From assembly GCF_900113605.1 (NCBI RefSeq), contig NZ_FOPY01000002.1, forward strand, positions 248,001 to 312,000: a stretch of 64,000 nt of DNA. The letters run 5' to 3'. The stretch comes from Modicisalibacter xianhensis. GTDB lineage: Bacteria > Pseudomonadota > Gammaproteobacteria > Pseudomonadales > Halomonadaceae. The translations under genes and the position numbers were made by a program. This document shows, one piece after another, positions 27,503 through 36,491 of the stretch. The stretch's first letter is position 1. Every line of letters starts with the position of its first letter. The notes beneath the pieces were generated by a model that was not told the origin of the DNA, ran no database searches, and was given only the letters and a program-made list of their open reading frames with translations.

Positions 27503-28279
27503 TCAGTTATCCCACAGACCGTTGTACTGCTCGTAATCAAAGGCATCCATATTGCCGATTTCGTTTTCCTCATAGGGCAACGAATAGGTCGTGTAGCCCG
27601 GCGCCCAGCCATGGCCGTAACCATAGAAGGGATAGGCATAGGGACCACCGCCATAAGCACTATCGGACTCGACCACCACTGCCTGGATCTTACCGTCCTT
27701 GTTGAACAGCACGTTGTCGACGTAACCATAGCCGACACCTTCACCCACGCTGGCATAGTCATCCAGCAGTTCGGTCAGCTTCCAGACGCGATTGCCGGTA
27801 GCGATATCGTCATCGACCTGCTGGGTCTGGGAGAGATCCTGCTTGGTGATGTATTCAGAATCGAACAGGCCGTATTCGTCGGCGTTGTCCTCATTGATAG
27901 GAATCTGTACACCGTCATCGGTCAATTGCACTTCTTCCCAAGGCACCAGTACGTGGGTGTCACCGATATCCCAGAAGCCACCCACTTGAGCAATGATTGC
28001 AGCAATCTGGTTTTGCTCGGTGATCAGCACGTTCTCGACACTGCCGATTTCTTCGCCGGACTCGCCGAACACCTCGGTATCCATCAGGTTATCCGCAGTA
28101 ACGCCGCCTTGCTGATAAAGCTCATCGTAGTTCCAGTCGCTAAGCGCCACGATCGGCTGATTCTGCCCTTGAGCGCTGGACTGCGATTGGTTGCTGTCGT
28201 TCTGTGCCTGAGCCTGAGACACACCCATGGCTGCAGATACGGCAAGTGCGATGAGAGAAACATTACGTTGGAAATGCAT
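27503..28279 (-). CDS. Exported PRC-barrel domain protein A
   Basis: 258 residues from the ATG at 28279 (AAGGAGG at good spacing). A signal peptide (SLIALAVSAAMGVSQAQA) is followed by a Gln/Ser-rich linker. Then come two PRC-barrel-like units: the first with GEEIGSVENVLITEQNQIAA and VGGFWDIGDTHVLVPWE, the second with YGYVDNVLFNKDGKIQAVVV. A Tyr/Gly-rich tail follows. PRC barrels are small beta-rich modules that bind protein or RNA partners; exported versions are common in Halomonas and Rhizobiales and their role is unknown. A clear paralogue sits in inverted orientation at 28958. Confidence 0.82.
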   Translation of the reverse strand: MHFQRNVSLIALAVSAAMGVSQAQAQNDSNQSQSSAQGQNQPIVALSDWNYDELYQQGGVTADNLMDTEVFGESGEEIGSVENVLITEQNQIAAIIAQVGGFWDIGDTHVLVPWEEVQLTDDGVQIPINEDNADEYGLFDSEYITKQDLSQTQQVDDDIATGNRVWKLTELLDDYASVGEGVGYGYVDNVLFNKDGKIQAVVVESDSAYGGGPYAYPFYGYGHGWAPGYTTYSLPYEENEIGNMDAFDYEQYNGLWDN

Positions 28280-28475
28280 ACAACCTCCTTTTCGCTGCAT
28301 TCACAGGCAACTTAGAAAAGCCCTCCTGTTCTGTAAAGCGATCTGCCCGACTTTGCTGTTACCTTCAGTAACTTATTAACTGGCTAATAATCTCAATAAC
28401 TTAGACGCTGGCCATGCCCCACTCCGACGCCTGGGCTATAACAGCGCTGCCCGACAAGGTCAAGCGCGATAGAAA

Positions 28476-28503
28476 ATACCCCCGCCATCCTTGACGGGGG
28501 TAT
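28476..28503 (-). terminator. Terminator of the second PLDc_N gene
   Basis: The stem ATACCCCCG / CGGGGGTAT with a 10-base loop is followed by TTTTCT on the minus strand. It lies 46 bases past the stop of the small membrane protein gene at 28549. Confidence 0.8.
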
Positions 28504-28548
28504 ACCGAGTTACACGGAATGCCAGGTTACACCCTGGACGTAGGGTTG

Positions 28549-28728
28549 CTATCCCTTGGGGCCGAAGATCAGCCAGACAATGAAGCCGATCAACGGAAAG
28601 ATCAGCAGGGCGAGAATCCACAGCACCTTGGCCAGCCCGCTGGCCGAACTCTTCGCCACCTTGACGATGGCCCAGATAATGATGATGAGCCAGATCAACC
28701 CCAGAATGCCGCCGACTTCGATATCCAT
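28549..28728 (-). CDS. Second small PLDc_N-type membrane protein
   Basis: 59 residues, MDIEVGGILGLIWLIIIIWA at the N-terminus and GFIVWLIFGPKG at the end, with a TAG stop at 28549. Two membrane helices flank KVAKSSASGLAKVLW. It is about two-thirds identical by eye to the 66-residue protein at 23095-23295 and shares its GPKG ending. AAAGGAG lies 7-8 bases before the ATG and a terminator follows, so this is a real monocistronic gene despite its size. It lies between the two inverted PRC-barrel paralogues. Confidence 0.8.
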   Translation of the reverse strand: MDIEVGGILGLIWLIIIIWAIVKVAKSSASGLAKVLWILALLIFPLIGFIVWLIFGPKG

Positions 28729-28957
28729 TCGCCAGACTCCTTTGCGTGGAAGTTACCGCCTTGTATGTGCCTCTCATGCTTAGCATAAACCGACGAAAAT
28801 CAACAATTCCGGACGCAAGAGCGCGCCTGAAACACCAAAGCTGACATTGGGAAAGGCATTGTTTCCGAGCTCAACAAGATGACACGACTAGGTGCCGGTG
28901 GAGGCGACATTTCTGACTACGGTGTAACTACATGGCAGTGAAAAGGAGGTGACTGAC

Positions 28958-29788
28958 ATGACATATCGCAACGCTACCAGCGCACTGGCACTGGCTATCG
29001 CATCGGCACTGGCCATGTCCCAGGTTCAGGCGCAGCACAACGCCGATTGGCGCAGCCAGAATCAGGACCAGCAAGGTCAGCAGCAGTCTCAGCAGCGGGC
29101 CACTCAAGGGCTTCAGGTAAAACCGCTGGGTCAATGGGACCAGAATGCGGTCTACGAACAGGGCCAATTCCTCGGCGAGAACCTGCTCGATCAGGATGTG
29201 CTCGGCCAGAATGGCGAGGATATCGGCGACATCAGCAATGCCGTGCTCAACGAGCAGAACAAGATCATCGCCCTGATCGCCGAGGTCGGGGGCTTCTGGG
29301 ACATGGGCGATACCCATGTGATCGTGCCTTGGGAGCAGGCACGCTTCACCCGCAACGGTGTGCATCTGCCCATCAACGAAGACAACCTCGAGCAGTATCA
29401 GCTTTACGGCGAGAACTCGGTGGTCAAGAAGCAGGCCTTCCAGAAGAAGGCCATCATCGAGGACGATGCCGACACCGGACAGCGCACCTGGAAGCTGACC
29501 GACCTGATCAATGATTACTCCAACCTGAGCAATGGCGCCGCTTACGGTTACGTCAACAATGCCGTGTTCGCCAAGGATGGGCAATTGCTGGCGGTCATTG
29601 TGGTGCCCTCCGGCGTCGTCGGTCGCGGTGGTCCCATGGCCTATCCCTTCTATGGCTACGAGTCCGGCTGGGCCCCTGGCGACAGCACGTTCGAGGTGCC
29701 CTATTCGGATCAGGAGAGAAGCCAGTTGTCACCTTTCGACTTCCAGCGGTTCCAGGGATTCTGGAGCGGTCAGGACAATCGCAACTGA
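28958..29788 (+). CDS. Exported PRC-barrel domain protein B
   Basis: 276 residues from the ATG at 28958, with AAAAGGAGG 8 bases upstream. A signal peptide (LALAIASALAMSQVQA) and a Gln-rich linker precede a body that runs parallel to protein A: GEDIGDISNAVLNEQNKIIA, VGGFWDMGDTHVIVPWE, LPINEDNLEQY, TWKLTDLINDY and YGYVNNAVFAKDGQLLAV. The C-termini also match (YPFYGYESGWAPG). The two differ in the linker and in surface charge. Likely periplasmic; function unknown. Confidence 0.82.
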   Translation: MTYRNATSALALAIASALAMSQVQAQHNADWRSQNQDQQGQQQSQQRATQGLQVKPLGQWDQNAVYEQGQFLGENLLDQDVLGQNGEDIGDISNAVLNEQNKIIALIAEVGGFWDMGDTHVIVPWEQARFTRNGVHLPINEDNLEQYQLYGENSVVKKQAFQKKAIIEDDADTGQRTWKLTDLINDYSNLSNGAAYGYVNNAVFAKDGQLLAVIVVPSGVVGRGGPMAYPFYGYESGWAPGDSTFEVPYSDQERSQLSPFDFQRFQGFWSGQDNRN

Positions 29789-29809
29789 GCCCACCGTGAC
29801 ATGCCGCAC

Positions 29810-29835
29810 AGCCCCGGCAATGGTTTGCCGGGGCT
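29810..29835 (+). terminator. Terminator after PRC-barrel gene B
   Basis: AGCCCCGGCAA-TGGT-TTGCCGGGGCT forms a perfect 11-base stem with a 4-base loop, about 20 bases past the stop codon. Ts follow thinly (TCAGTTTC). It lies just upstream of the ribosome site of the next gene. Confidence 0.75.
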
Positions 29836-29869
29836 TCAGTTTCATATCAGCGATTCAGGAGGAATCAGC

Positions 29870-31084
29870 ATGAAGGCCATCGTCTACCATGGAATCGGTG
29901 ACATTCGGCTCGACGACGTTCCCGAGCCGAAAATCGAGGAACCTACCGACGCTATCGTGCGTCTCACGGCGTCCGCCATCTGCGGGACCGACCTGCACTT
30001 CATTCGCGGTACCTTTTCGGACATGCAGGAAGGTACCATCCTCGGCCATGAAGGGGTCGGCATCGTCGAGGCTGTAGGCGATGACGTCCGCAACCTGAAC
30101 ATCGGCGACCGGGTGGTGATTCCCTCTACCATCGCCTGTGGCACCTGCAGCTACTGCCGGGCCGGCTACTTTTCCCAGTGCGATGTCGCCAACCCCAACG
30201 GCAAGCAGGCTGGCACATCCTTCTACGGCGGCCCCAAGCCCACCGGCCCCTTCCATGGATTGCAGGCGGAAAAGGCGCGCATCCCGTTCGCCAACGTGGG
30301 ATTGGTCAAGTTGCCCGACGCCATCAGCGATGATCAGGCCATCGCCATGTCGGACATCTTTCCCACCGCTTACTTCGGTGCCGTGGAAGCCGAGATTTCC
30401 GACGGGGATACCGTCGCCGTGTACGGCTGTGGCCCGGTCGGCCTGTTTGCGGTCGCCAGTGCCAAACTGCTCGGTGCCGGGCGCGTGTTCGCCATCGACG
30501 GAAAGGAAGATCGTCTCGCCAAGGCCCGCGAGCTGGGTGCCGAGACCATCAATTTCGAGCGCGAGAATCCGGTCGAGACCCTGCAACGCCTGACTGGCGG
30601 CATCGGCGCGGACCGCGCCATCGATGCCGTTGGCGTCGATGCACAGCATGCCCACCATGGCGCCGCGGCTCAGGAAGAACAGAGCCAGGCCCAGGAGCAG
30701 GAATCCCGGGACAACGCGCCCCAGGCCAATCCCTCAGGCGACCTGTGGCAGCCCGGCGACGGACCGAGCCAGGCGCTGCAATGGGCCGTAGAAGGCCTGG
30801 CCAAGGCCGGCACCCTGTCGATCATCGGCGTCTATCCGCCCGACTTCCGGGCCTTCCCGATCGGCATGGCGATGAACCGTAACCTGACGATGCGCATGGG
30901 CAACTGCCCGCATCGCAAGTACATTCCCAAGCTGATCGAGCTGACCCTGGCAGGCAAGATCGATCCGGCCAAGCTACTGACCCAGAGCCAGAAGATGCCT
31001 GATGCCTTGAGCGCCTTCGAGGCGTTCGACCGCCGTGAGAACGGCTGGATCAAGGTCGAACTCTTACCGCAGGCGGGCTCTTGA
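29870..31084 (+). CDS. Zinc-dependent alcohol dehydrogenase, formaldehyde-dehydrogenase-like
   Basis: 404 residues from the ATG at 29870 (AGGAGGAATCAGC upstream). Medium-chain dehydrogenase: catalytic zinc ligands in CGTDLHF and GHEGVG, structural zinc cysteines in CGTCSYCRAGYFSQC, and the Rossmann motif VYGCGPVGLFAV near residue 185. A long Gln/Ala-rich insert (about 263-290, AAQEEQSQAQEQES) before the PGDGPSQALQWAVE segment is typical of glutathione-independent formaldehyde dehydrogenases and their Halomonas relatives. It probably oxidises formaldehyde or another short aldehyde or alcohol with NAD. The upstream frame to 29801 crosses the terminator and is not used. Confidence 0.88.
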   Translation: MKAIVYHGIGDIRLDDVPEPKIEEPTDAIVRLTASAICGTDLHFIRGTFSDMQEGTILGHEGVGIVEAVGDDVRNLNIGDRVVIPSTIACGTCSYCRAGYFSQCDVANPNGKQAGTSFYGGPKPTGPFHGLQAEKARIPFANVGLVKLPDAISDDQAIAMSDIFPTAYFGAVEAEISDGDTVAVYGCGPVGLFAVASAKLLGAGRVFAIDGKEDRLAKARELGAETINFERENPVETLQRLTGGIGADRAIDAVGVDAQHAHHGAAAQEEQSQAQEQESRDNAPQANPSGDLWQPGDGPSQALQWAVEGLAKAGTLSIIGVYPPDFRAFPIGMAMNRNLTMRMGNCPHRKYIPKLIELTLAGKIDPAKLLTQSQKMPDALSAFEAFDRRENGWIKVELLPQAGS

Positions 31085-31112
31085 TCCGGTACTGCATCAA
31101 GGACAGTCAGCC

Positions 31113-31868
31113 ATGAAGTTTCGTTTGACAGGCACCGGAAACAGCGCTCAGGTTCCCTGCTTTGGATGCCGGTGTCCCGCCTGTGAGCGGGCCCGGTCGC
31201 GCCCCGAGCATCGCCGGGCCCCCTGTGGTGCCGAGATTCATGTGGCAGGCCAGCGGTACCTGATCGATGCCGGACGCCAGGATCTTGTGGAAACTTGCGA
31301 GTTCCAGCGTCCGGCAGCGTTCCTGATGACGCATTACCATGCCGACCATGCGCAGGCGCTGATGCGCCTGCGCTGGGGCAAGGGCCCTGCCATTCCTGTC
31401 CATGGCCCGCGCACCAGCAAGGGATTCGATGACCTGTTCGCCAAGCCTGGCCTGCTCGAGTTCCAGGCCGGTCTCGAGCCCTTCCAGTTGCTCCAGTTCG
31501 ACGATGGGCTGGCAGTGGTTCCCGTACCGCTCAATCACAGCCTTCCCACCATAGGCTACTGTATGGAAGGTGACTCACGACGCTTGGCGTATCTCACCGA
31601 TACCCAGGAATTGCCGGTCGAAACCAACCGGTTCCTGCTTTCCTGGCAACCGGACGTGGTCATCCTGGACGCCACGTTGCCTCCTGGCGCCGCGCCCGGC
31701 AACCACAATACGGTGCCCCAGGCACTGGCCATCATCGAACGCCTGGACCCCGCCGAGGCCTGGCTGACGCATCTCAGTCATGAGGTGGATGAGTTGGCCA
31801 TGCAAGGCAACCTGCCGTTGCCGAGTACCACACGCCTGGCCTATGACGGGCTGTGGCTGGAAATATAA
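31113..31868 (+). CDS. phnP: PhnP-like metallo-beta-lactamase-fold phosphodiesterase
   Basis: 251 residues from the ATG at 31113. The opening KFRLTGTGNSAQVPCFGCRCPAC contains the cysteine pattern of PhnP's structural zinc site, and THYHADHAQAL is the metal-binding HxHxDH motif. LNHSLPTIGYCM and LTDTQELP follow in family order. PhnP opens 5-phosphoribosyl 1,2-cyclic phosphate in the C-P lyase pathway, but no other phn gene is in the window. It lies 28 bases after the dehydrogenase gene, so the two may be co-transcribed. Confidence 0.85.
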   Translation: MKFRLTGTGNSAQVPCFGCRCPACERARSRPEHRRAPCGAEIHVAGQRYLIDAGRQDLVETCEFQRPAAFLMTHYHADHAQALMRLRWGKGPAIPVHGPRTSKGFDDLFAKPGLLEFQAGLEPFQLLQFDDGLAVVPVPLNHSLPTIGYCMEGDSRRLAYLTDTQELPVETNRFLLSWQPDVVILDATLPPGAAPGNHNTVPQALAIIERLDPAEAWLTHLSHEVDELAMQGNLPLPSTTRLAYDGLWLEI

Positions 31869-31881
31869 GTGCTGAAGGTTA

Positions 31882-32409
31882 TTACAATGGCTGCGCTGGG
31901 CTCAGTGTCATCTGCGTGCCCCGAATCTGGATGTCGAAGCGGTGCAGGAAGCTCATCCCCAGCAATACGGTGTCGCCATGCATTCCCGGGTTGATCGAGC
32001 CTCGCACGTCGTGGGCGTTCACCCCACCCAGCCCGACCTGATCGAGCATGGTCAGGTAACCGCGGGCGCGGCCGTTGGCGGTGAAGAAGTCGGCGCTGGC
32101 GCCTGGTTCGAGCCCCAGGCGCTCGGCCAGGTTACCGGGCACTGCCACCAGGCTCGCCCCGGTATCCAGCAGGAACCTGACCGGCTCGCCGTTGATATGG
32201 CCAGGCGCCACGAAATGGCCCGAGGCATTGCGCTGCAGGGTGATTGGCAGGTTAGCCTCGCCAGTGGTGGTGGCCATGTTGGCATTGGGGTACTGGCGCG
32301 TTTCGATCAGGCGCTCGAACCACCACACGCCCAAGGCCATGAGCAGTAGCCAGAACACCAGCATCATGCCCAGGCCGATGCGCCGCAGCGCTTTGTCTTC
32401 CGAGTTCAT
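31882..32409 (-). CDS. Membrane-anchored retropepsin-like aspartic protease
   Basis: 175 residues from the ATG at 32409. One N-terminal membrane helix (MMLVFWLLLMALGVWWF, about 14-30), then a periplasmic domain with the single aspartic protease motif FLLDTGASLVAV and a later LLGMSFLHRFDI segment. This is the TIGR02281-type family of clan AA proteins, which act as dimers by analogy with retroviral protease. Substrates are unknown. It stops 14 bases from the end of the convergent phnP gene. Confidence 0.85.
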   Translation of the reverse strand: MNSEDKALRRIGLGMMLVFWLLLMALGVWWFERLIETRQYPNANMATTTGEANLPITLQRNASGHFVAPGHINGEPVRFLLDTGASLVAVPGNLAERLGLEPGASADFFTANGRARGYLTMLDQVGLGGVNAHDVRGSINPGMHGDTVLLGMSFLHRFDIQIRGTQMTLSPAQPL

Positions 32410-32536
32410 CTCTGCGTAACCCGGCAGGCGTTGCCGGTCCTTTTCTATTAATTGATGGTCATCGCAGCAGGGCAGCCTCGAATGACAGCCCAAGGTCTCC
32501 GAAGCATGGCTGGGGTGTGGCGTCAGCGCCAGTGTT

Positions 32537-34852
32537 CTACCGTGACGAAGGTACGGCCGACCACCAACCAGGCAACAGCCGACGGATTCGCGGCTGCGCG
32601 AAGCGGTCGTCGATCAGCGTGATCACGCCACGGTCCTGCTCGGTGCGTATCACCCGCCCCGCCGCCTGGATCACCTTCTGCAGGCCAGGATAGAGGTAGG
32701 CGTACTCGTAGCCGGCCCCGAACTGCGCGGCCAGGCGCTGGCGGAACTGCTCATTGACGGGGTTGAGCTGGGGCAGCCCCAGCGTGGCAATGAACGCACC
32801 GATCAGACGGTCGCCGGGCAGGTCGATCCCTTCGCCGAACGCTCCGCCGAGCACGGCAAAACCGATCCCCTGCCCCTGCGCGGTGAAGCGCTCGAGAAAG
32901 CCCTGGCGTGCCGCTTCGTCCATGCGCCGCGCCTGCTGCCAGCAGGGGATCTCGGGATAGCGGGCCTGGAAACGCTCGGCGACCTGATCGAGATACTCGA
33001 AACTGCTGAGAAAGACCAGGTAATTGCCGGGCAGCGCCGTGTACTGCCGGGCGATGAGTTCGGTAATCGGCTCGAGCGAGGTGGCCCGGTCGGCGTAGCG
33101 CGTCGACACGTGGTCGATGATTTTCAGCGTCACCTGCTCGCTGGAAAAGGGTGATGGGGTTTCCATCCACACGCTCTGCGCCGGCAGGCCCAGCAGGTCA
33201 CGGTAGTAGAGTTCCGGGCTGAATGTGGCCGAGAACAGCACGCTGGAGTGGCTCGCCTCGAAGCGAGGCGCCAGGAACCCGGCCGGCACGACGTTGCGCA
33301 GGCACAGCGTCGACAGGCGACTGCCACGCCGCCCTGAACGCAGGGAAAGATCGCACAGCGAGTGACTGCCGAAGGTCTCGGCGATCCGGCAGAGCTGCAT
33401 TGCCTCGAAGTAGAACGTCTGCAATGCACCATCGAGCCCGTCGGGCTGTTCTGCAAGATAGTCGGTGATCGCGGCAACGGCCTGCTGCAACGCCGTGAGC
33501 AGCTTGGTGGGCGGTTCCGCCAGCACTCGATAGCCGTTGTCACGGGATGGGGTTGCGTCGGCATCCTGTCCCGCCTGCTCGCCATTCAGGACGCGCCATT
33601 GGCGATCAACCCGGGTCAGCGCCTTGTTCAAGGCCGACGGAGCCTCCCGGCTGACCGCCTTGACCGCGGCCTGGTCGAGTTGCGCGGTGTACATGCCCCG
33701 CGCACGCTCCACCAGGTTGTGCGCTTCGTCCACCAGCACACCGACCCGCCACTGGTTGGCGACGGTCAATGCGTAGAGCATGGCATGGACGTCGAAATAG
33801 TAGTGGTAGTCGCCGATGACGACATCGCTCCAGCGCGCCATCTCCTGGCCCAGATAGTACGGACAGATGCCGTGAGCCAGCGCCACATCGCGCAGTTCCG
33901 TCCGATCGAGTGTACCGCACTCGATCGCCGCCTGGCGTGCCTCGGGCAGGCGATCGTAGAAGCCGCTGGCCAACGGGCAGGAGTCGCCGTGGCAGGCCTT
34001 GTCCGGGTGTTCGCAGGCCTTGTCACGGGCGGTCAGCTCCAGGACACGCAGCGGCACGCCTGTTTGGTCCGGCTGGGGAGCAGTCAGGGTACTCAGCCCC
34101 TGCAGGGCCAGTTGACGTCCCGGTGTCTTGGCCGCCAGAAAGAACACCCGATCGAGCCCTTGACCGGGCATGGCCTTGAGCAGCGGGAACAGCGTACCCA
34201 AGGTCTTGCCGATGCCGGTGGGCGCCTGGGCCATCAGGCAGCGTCCGGTGCTGGCGGCCTTGTAGACCGTCTCGGCCAGTACTCGCTGGCCACTGCGAAA
34301 GGTCGGGTACGGAAAGCGCAACTCGCCGAGGGCCTCATCCCGGGCCTGACGGTGCTCTCGCTCCTGCCCGGCCCAGGCCAGAAAGCGCTGGCACTGGTCG
34401 AGGAAAAACACCTCCAGCGAATCAGCCTCATGCAATTCACTGAGGAGATGCTCGCGCTGCGTGACGACATCAAAGTAGACCAGTGCCAGGCGAATTTCCG
34501 ACAGCTTGCGCTCACGGCACAACAGCGCCCCGTAGACCTTGGCCTGGGCCCAGTGCAATGCACGGTGGTTGGCCGGCATGCGTTCGAGGTCGCCACGGAA
34601 GGTCTTGACCTCCTCGAGCTGGTTGCGCCCGGGATCGTAACCGTCGGCCCGGCCACGCACGCGTAGCTGGCCGACTTCTTCACTCAGGGCGATTTCCCGC
34701 TCGTAATCCGCGCTCCGTCGCGAGGCCACCACGGCATGGCCCGCCATGCCCTCCAGAGCAGATGGCGACGGCGTGAAACGCAGGTCGAGATCGCCCGCCT
34801 TGGCCGTGAATTCGCACAAGGTGCGCACCGCCACGCTGTAGCCTTCAACCAT
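32537..34852 (-). CDS. DinG/XPD-type helicase with N-terminal PD-(D/E)XK nuclease segment
   Basis: 771 residues from the ATG at 34852, which overlaps the stop of the FAN1-like gene by 8 bases. Residues 60-130 carry a nuclease-like pattern: GRADG with Asp70 and EEVKT with Glu81 and Lys83. Then Walker A APTGIGKT (210-217), four cysteines for an iron-sulphur cluster (280, 287, 292, 330), the DEAH box (375-378), and helicase motifs V-VI with GEGIDLPG and QAAGRVIR near the C-terminus. It should unwind DNA 5'-3' and may cut it. Coupling to a FAN1-type nuclease points to repair of crosslinks or flapped structures. Confidence 0.88.
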   Translation of the reverse strand: MVEGYSVAVRTLCEFTAKAGDLDLRFTPSPSALEGMAGHAVVASRRSADYEREIALSEEVGQLRVRGRADGYDPGRNQLEEVKTFRGDLERMPANHRALHWAQAKVYGALLCRERKLSEIRLALVYFDVVTQREHLLSELHEADSLEVFFLDQCQRFLAWAGQEREHRQARDEALGELRFPYPTFRSGQRVLAETVYKAASTGRCLMAQAPTGIGKTLGTLFPLLKAMPGQGLDRVFFLAAKTPGRQLALQGLSTLTAPQPDQTGVPLRVLELTARDKACEHPDKACHGDSCPLASGFYDRLPEARQAAIECGTLDRTELRDVALAHGICPYYLGQEMARWSDVVIGDYHYYFDVHAMLYALTVANQWRVGVLVDEAHNLVERARGMYTAQLDQAAVKAVSREAPSALNKALTRVDRQWRVLNGEQAGQDADATPSRDNGYRVLAEPPTKLLTALQQAVAAITDYLAEQPDGLDGALQTFYFEAMQLCRIAETFGSHSLCDLSLRSGRRGSRLSTLCLRNVVPAGFLAPRFEASHSSVLFSATFSPELYYRDLLGLPAQSVWMETPSPFSSEQVTLKIIDHVSTRYADRATSLEPITELIARQYTALPGNYLVFLSSFEYLDQVAERFQARYPEIPCWQQARRMDEAARQGFLERFTAQGQGIGFAVLGGAFGEGIDLPGDRLIGAFIATLGLPQLNPVNEQFRQRLAAQFGAGYEYAYLYPGLQKVIQAAGRVIRTEQDRGVITLIDDRFAQPRIRRLLPGWWSAVPSSR

Positions 34853-36491
34853 GATCCCGCCATTGCACATAGCAGACCGCGACCGGCATGGCGTGACGGG
34901 CACAGAATTCCAGCCAGCGCTTCTGGTTGTCCTGCAGGCGGTCGCCCGGGCCCTTCACTTCGATCATTCGGTAACGACTTTCCTCCGGCCAGAATTGGAT
35001 CAGGTCCGGCATTCCGGCGCGGTTGGCAGCGATATCCTCGAGCAGACGTTCGAACCACAGTCGCAGATGCGCGGGCGGGAAACAGGCCAGCGCCCGCTCG
35101 AGCAACGTGTCGTCGAGCGCTTCCCAATGCACGAAGGGAGACACGATACCCCGCTTGGCCTGGTAATTGGCCAGGATCGTGTCGCGATATCCCGCCCCGT
35201 CGAGCTTGCCCAGGCAGGCATCGAATAGCGCCTGGCGCCGCGTCGTGAAATCGGCACGCAACAGATCCACGGGCCCGCTGTGAAACGGATGGAAAAAAGC
35301 CCCGGGTAGCGGTGCGAAGATTGCCTCCCAGCACAGCAGCCCGAACAGCGCGGTGATCAGGGTGTTCTCGACATAATGCACTGGAGCAGAGGCATCGTGC
35401 AGGGCATCGCGTGCCGCGAGTTCCACCGGGGCACGGCAGGCATGGCGATCCAGCGCCAGGTCGATGCGTTGGACGTCTGTCGCAGGACGGCGCGTCGGGC
35501 GGGGGAGCCCCAGCTTGCGGTGCAGGCGGGGCATCAGGCGTTCGAGATGCTGCGCCTCGGCCGCGCTCTCCGGCGCAAGCTCGGCCTCACGCGCCAGCGC
35601 CAGGGCTTCCTCGAATCGCTCGCGACGCTCCAGTACGCGCAGATGCCGCACACGTGCCCCGGGATGTGTGCAATCGGCATAGATGCACTGCGCCTGGGCC
35701 AGCTCGCCCTGACGCTCACAGGCCTGGCCCAGGCGGAACAGCAGCTTGGCGCGCCGCGATTCCAGCCATCGGTTGTCATAAGCCCCGGGCAGCACGGCCA
35801 GGATATTGGCTATCGGTTCGTCGGCCTCGAAGCGCTCGCGACAGGCATGGAGATGAAGATAGGCCTCGATGTCGTCGCGGCAGCGAAAGGCCCGCGACTC
35901 GGGGCTGAACGCCACCTGCTCGTACCGGTAGACCCCCAGGTCGGCCAGCACGAATTCGGACCAGTCCTGGCGCAGGTTGCCGAAGAACATCAGGCGCAGG
36001 CAGTCGCAAATTGCCATGAAGCGTAGCATATAGACCTGATCATCACTGTGTGGACACCACTGCGTGAAACCGCGTGGCTCTCCTGCCTCCGCCTGTAGCC
36101 GCTCGACAAGTTCGGGCTTGCGCAGGCCAGCTTCAGGCTGATGGTGACGAAAGGCAGCGACGATTTCCGCCTTGGTCAACAGCCCACAGAGCTCCCCGAA
36201 AGCGAGCTCGGCATCGGCCTCCACCCAGCCGGCAGCCAGCAATGGCTCAGCGGCCGCGCGGCTATCGCCGATCTCGGCGTAGTTCAGCTTGCTGGCTCGA
36301 AACAGGGTGCCCTTGCGCATGATCATGCGCACCAGCAATGCCCGTGCCGGTTCGGGCAGGCTGGGAAAGGTCTCGATGAACTCCCGTTCCTCGGCAGTGA
36401 GCAGGTCATGGTAGCGTTCGTTGACCCAGCTCAGTACCGCCTGGAAGTTCTTCAGATAATAAAGAGGATCGTCACGCGAGTTTGCTATCAT
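34845..36491 (-). CDS. FAN1-like VRR-NUC domain nuclease
   Basis: 548 residues, the length of the bacterial FAN1 of Pseudomonas aeruginosa. An N-terminal SAP-like and winged-helix region (about 1-150; LTKAEIVAAF, LRKPELVERL) is followed by a helical repeat region (about 220-320; NRWLESRRAKLLFRLGQACERQG) and the C-terminal VRR-NUC domain. The catalytic set is in GMPDLIQF (Asp496) and MIEVKGPGDRLQDNQ (Glu511, Lys513). FAN1 cuts 5' flaps and releases interstrand crosslinks. No clear ribosome site stands before the ATG. It is the first gene of the two-gene unit with the helicase. Confidence 0.92.
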   Translation of the reverse strand: MIANSRDDPLYYLKNFQAVLSWVNERYHDLLTAEEREFIETFPSLPEPARALLVRMIMRKGTLFRASKLNYAEIGDSRAAAEPLLAAGWVEADAELAFGELCGLLTKAEIVAAFRHHQPEAGLRKPELVERLQAEAGEPRGFTQWCPHSDDQVYMLRFMAICDCLRLMFFGNLRQDWSEFVLADLGVYRYEQVAFSPESRAFRCRDDIEAYLHLHACRERFEADEPIANILAVLPGAYDNRWLESRRAKLLFRLGQACERQGELAQAQCIYADCTHPGARVRHLRVLERRERFEEALALAREAELAPESAAEAQHLERLMPRLHRKLGLPRPTRRPATDVQRIDLALDRHACRAPVELAARDALHDASAPVHYVENTLITALFGLLCWEAIFAPLPGAFFHPFHSGPVDLLRADFTTRRQALFDACLGKLDGAGYRDTILANYQAKRGIVSPFVHWEALDDTLLERALACFPPAHLRLWFERLLEDIAANRAGMPDLIQFWPEESRYRMIEVKGPGDRLQDNQKRWLEFCARHAMPVAVCYVQWRDHG

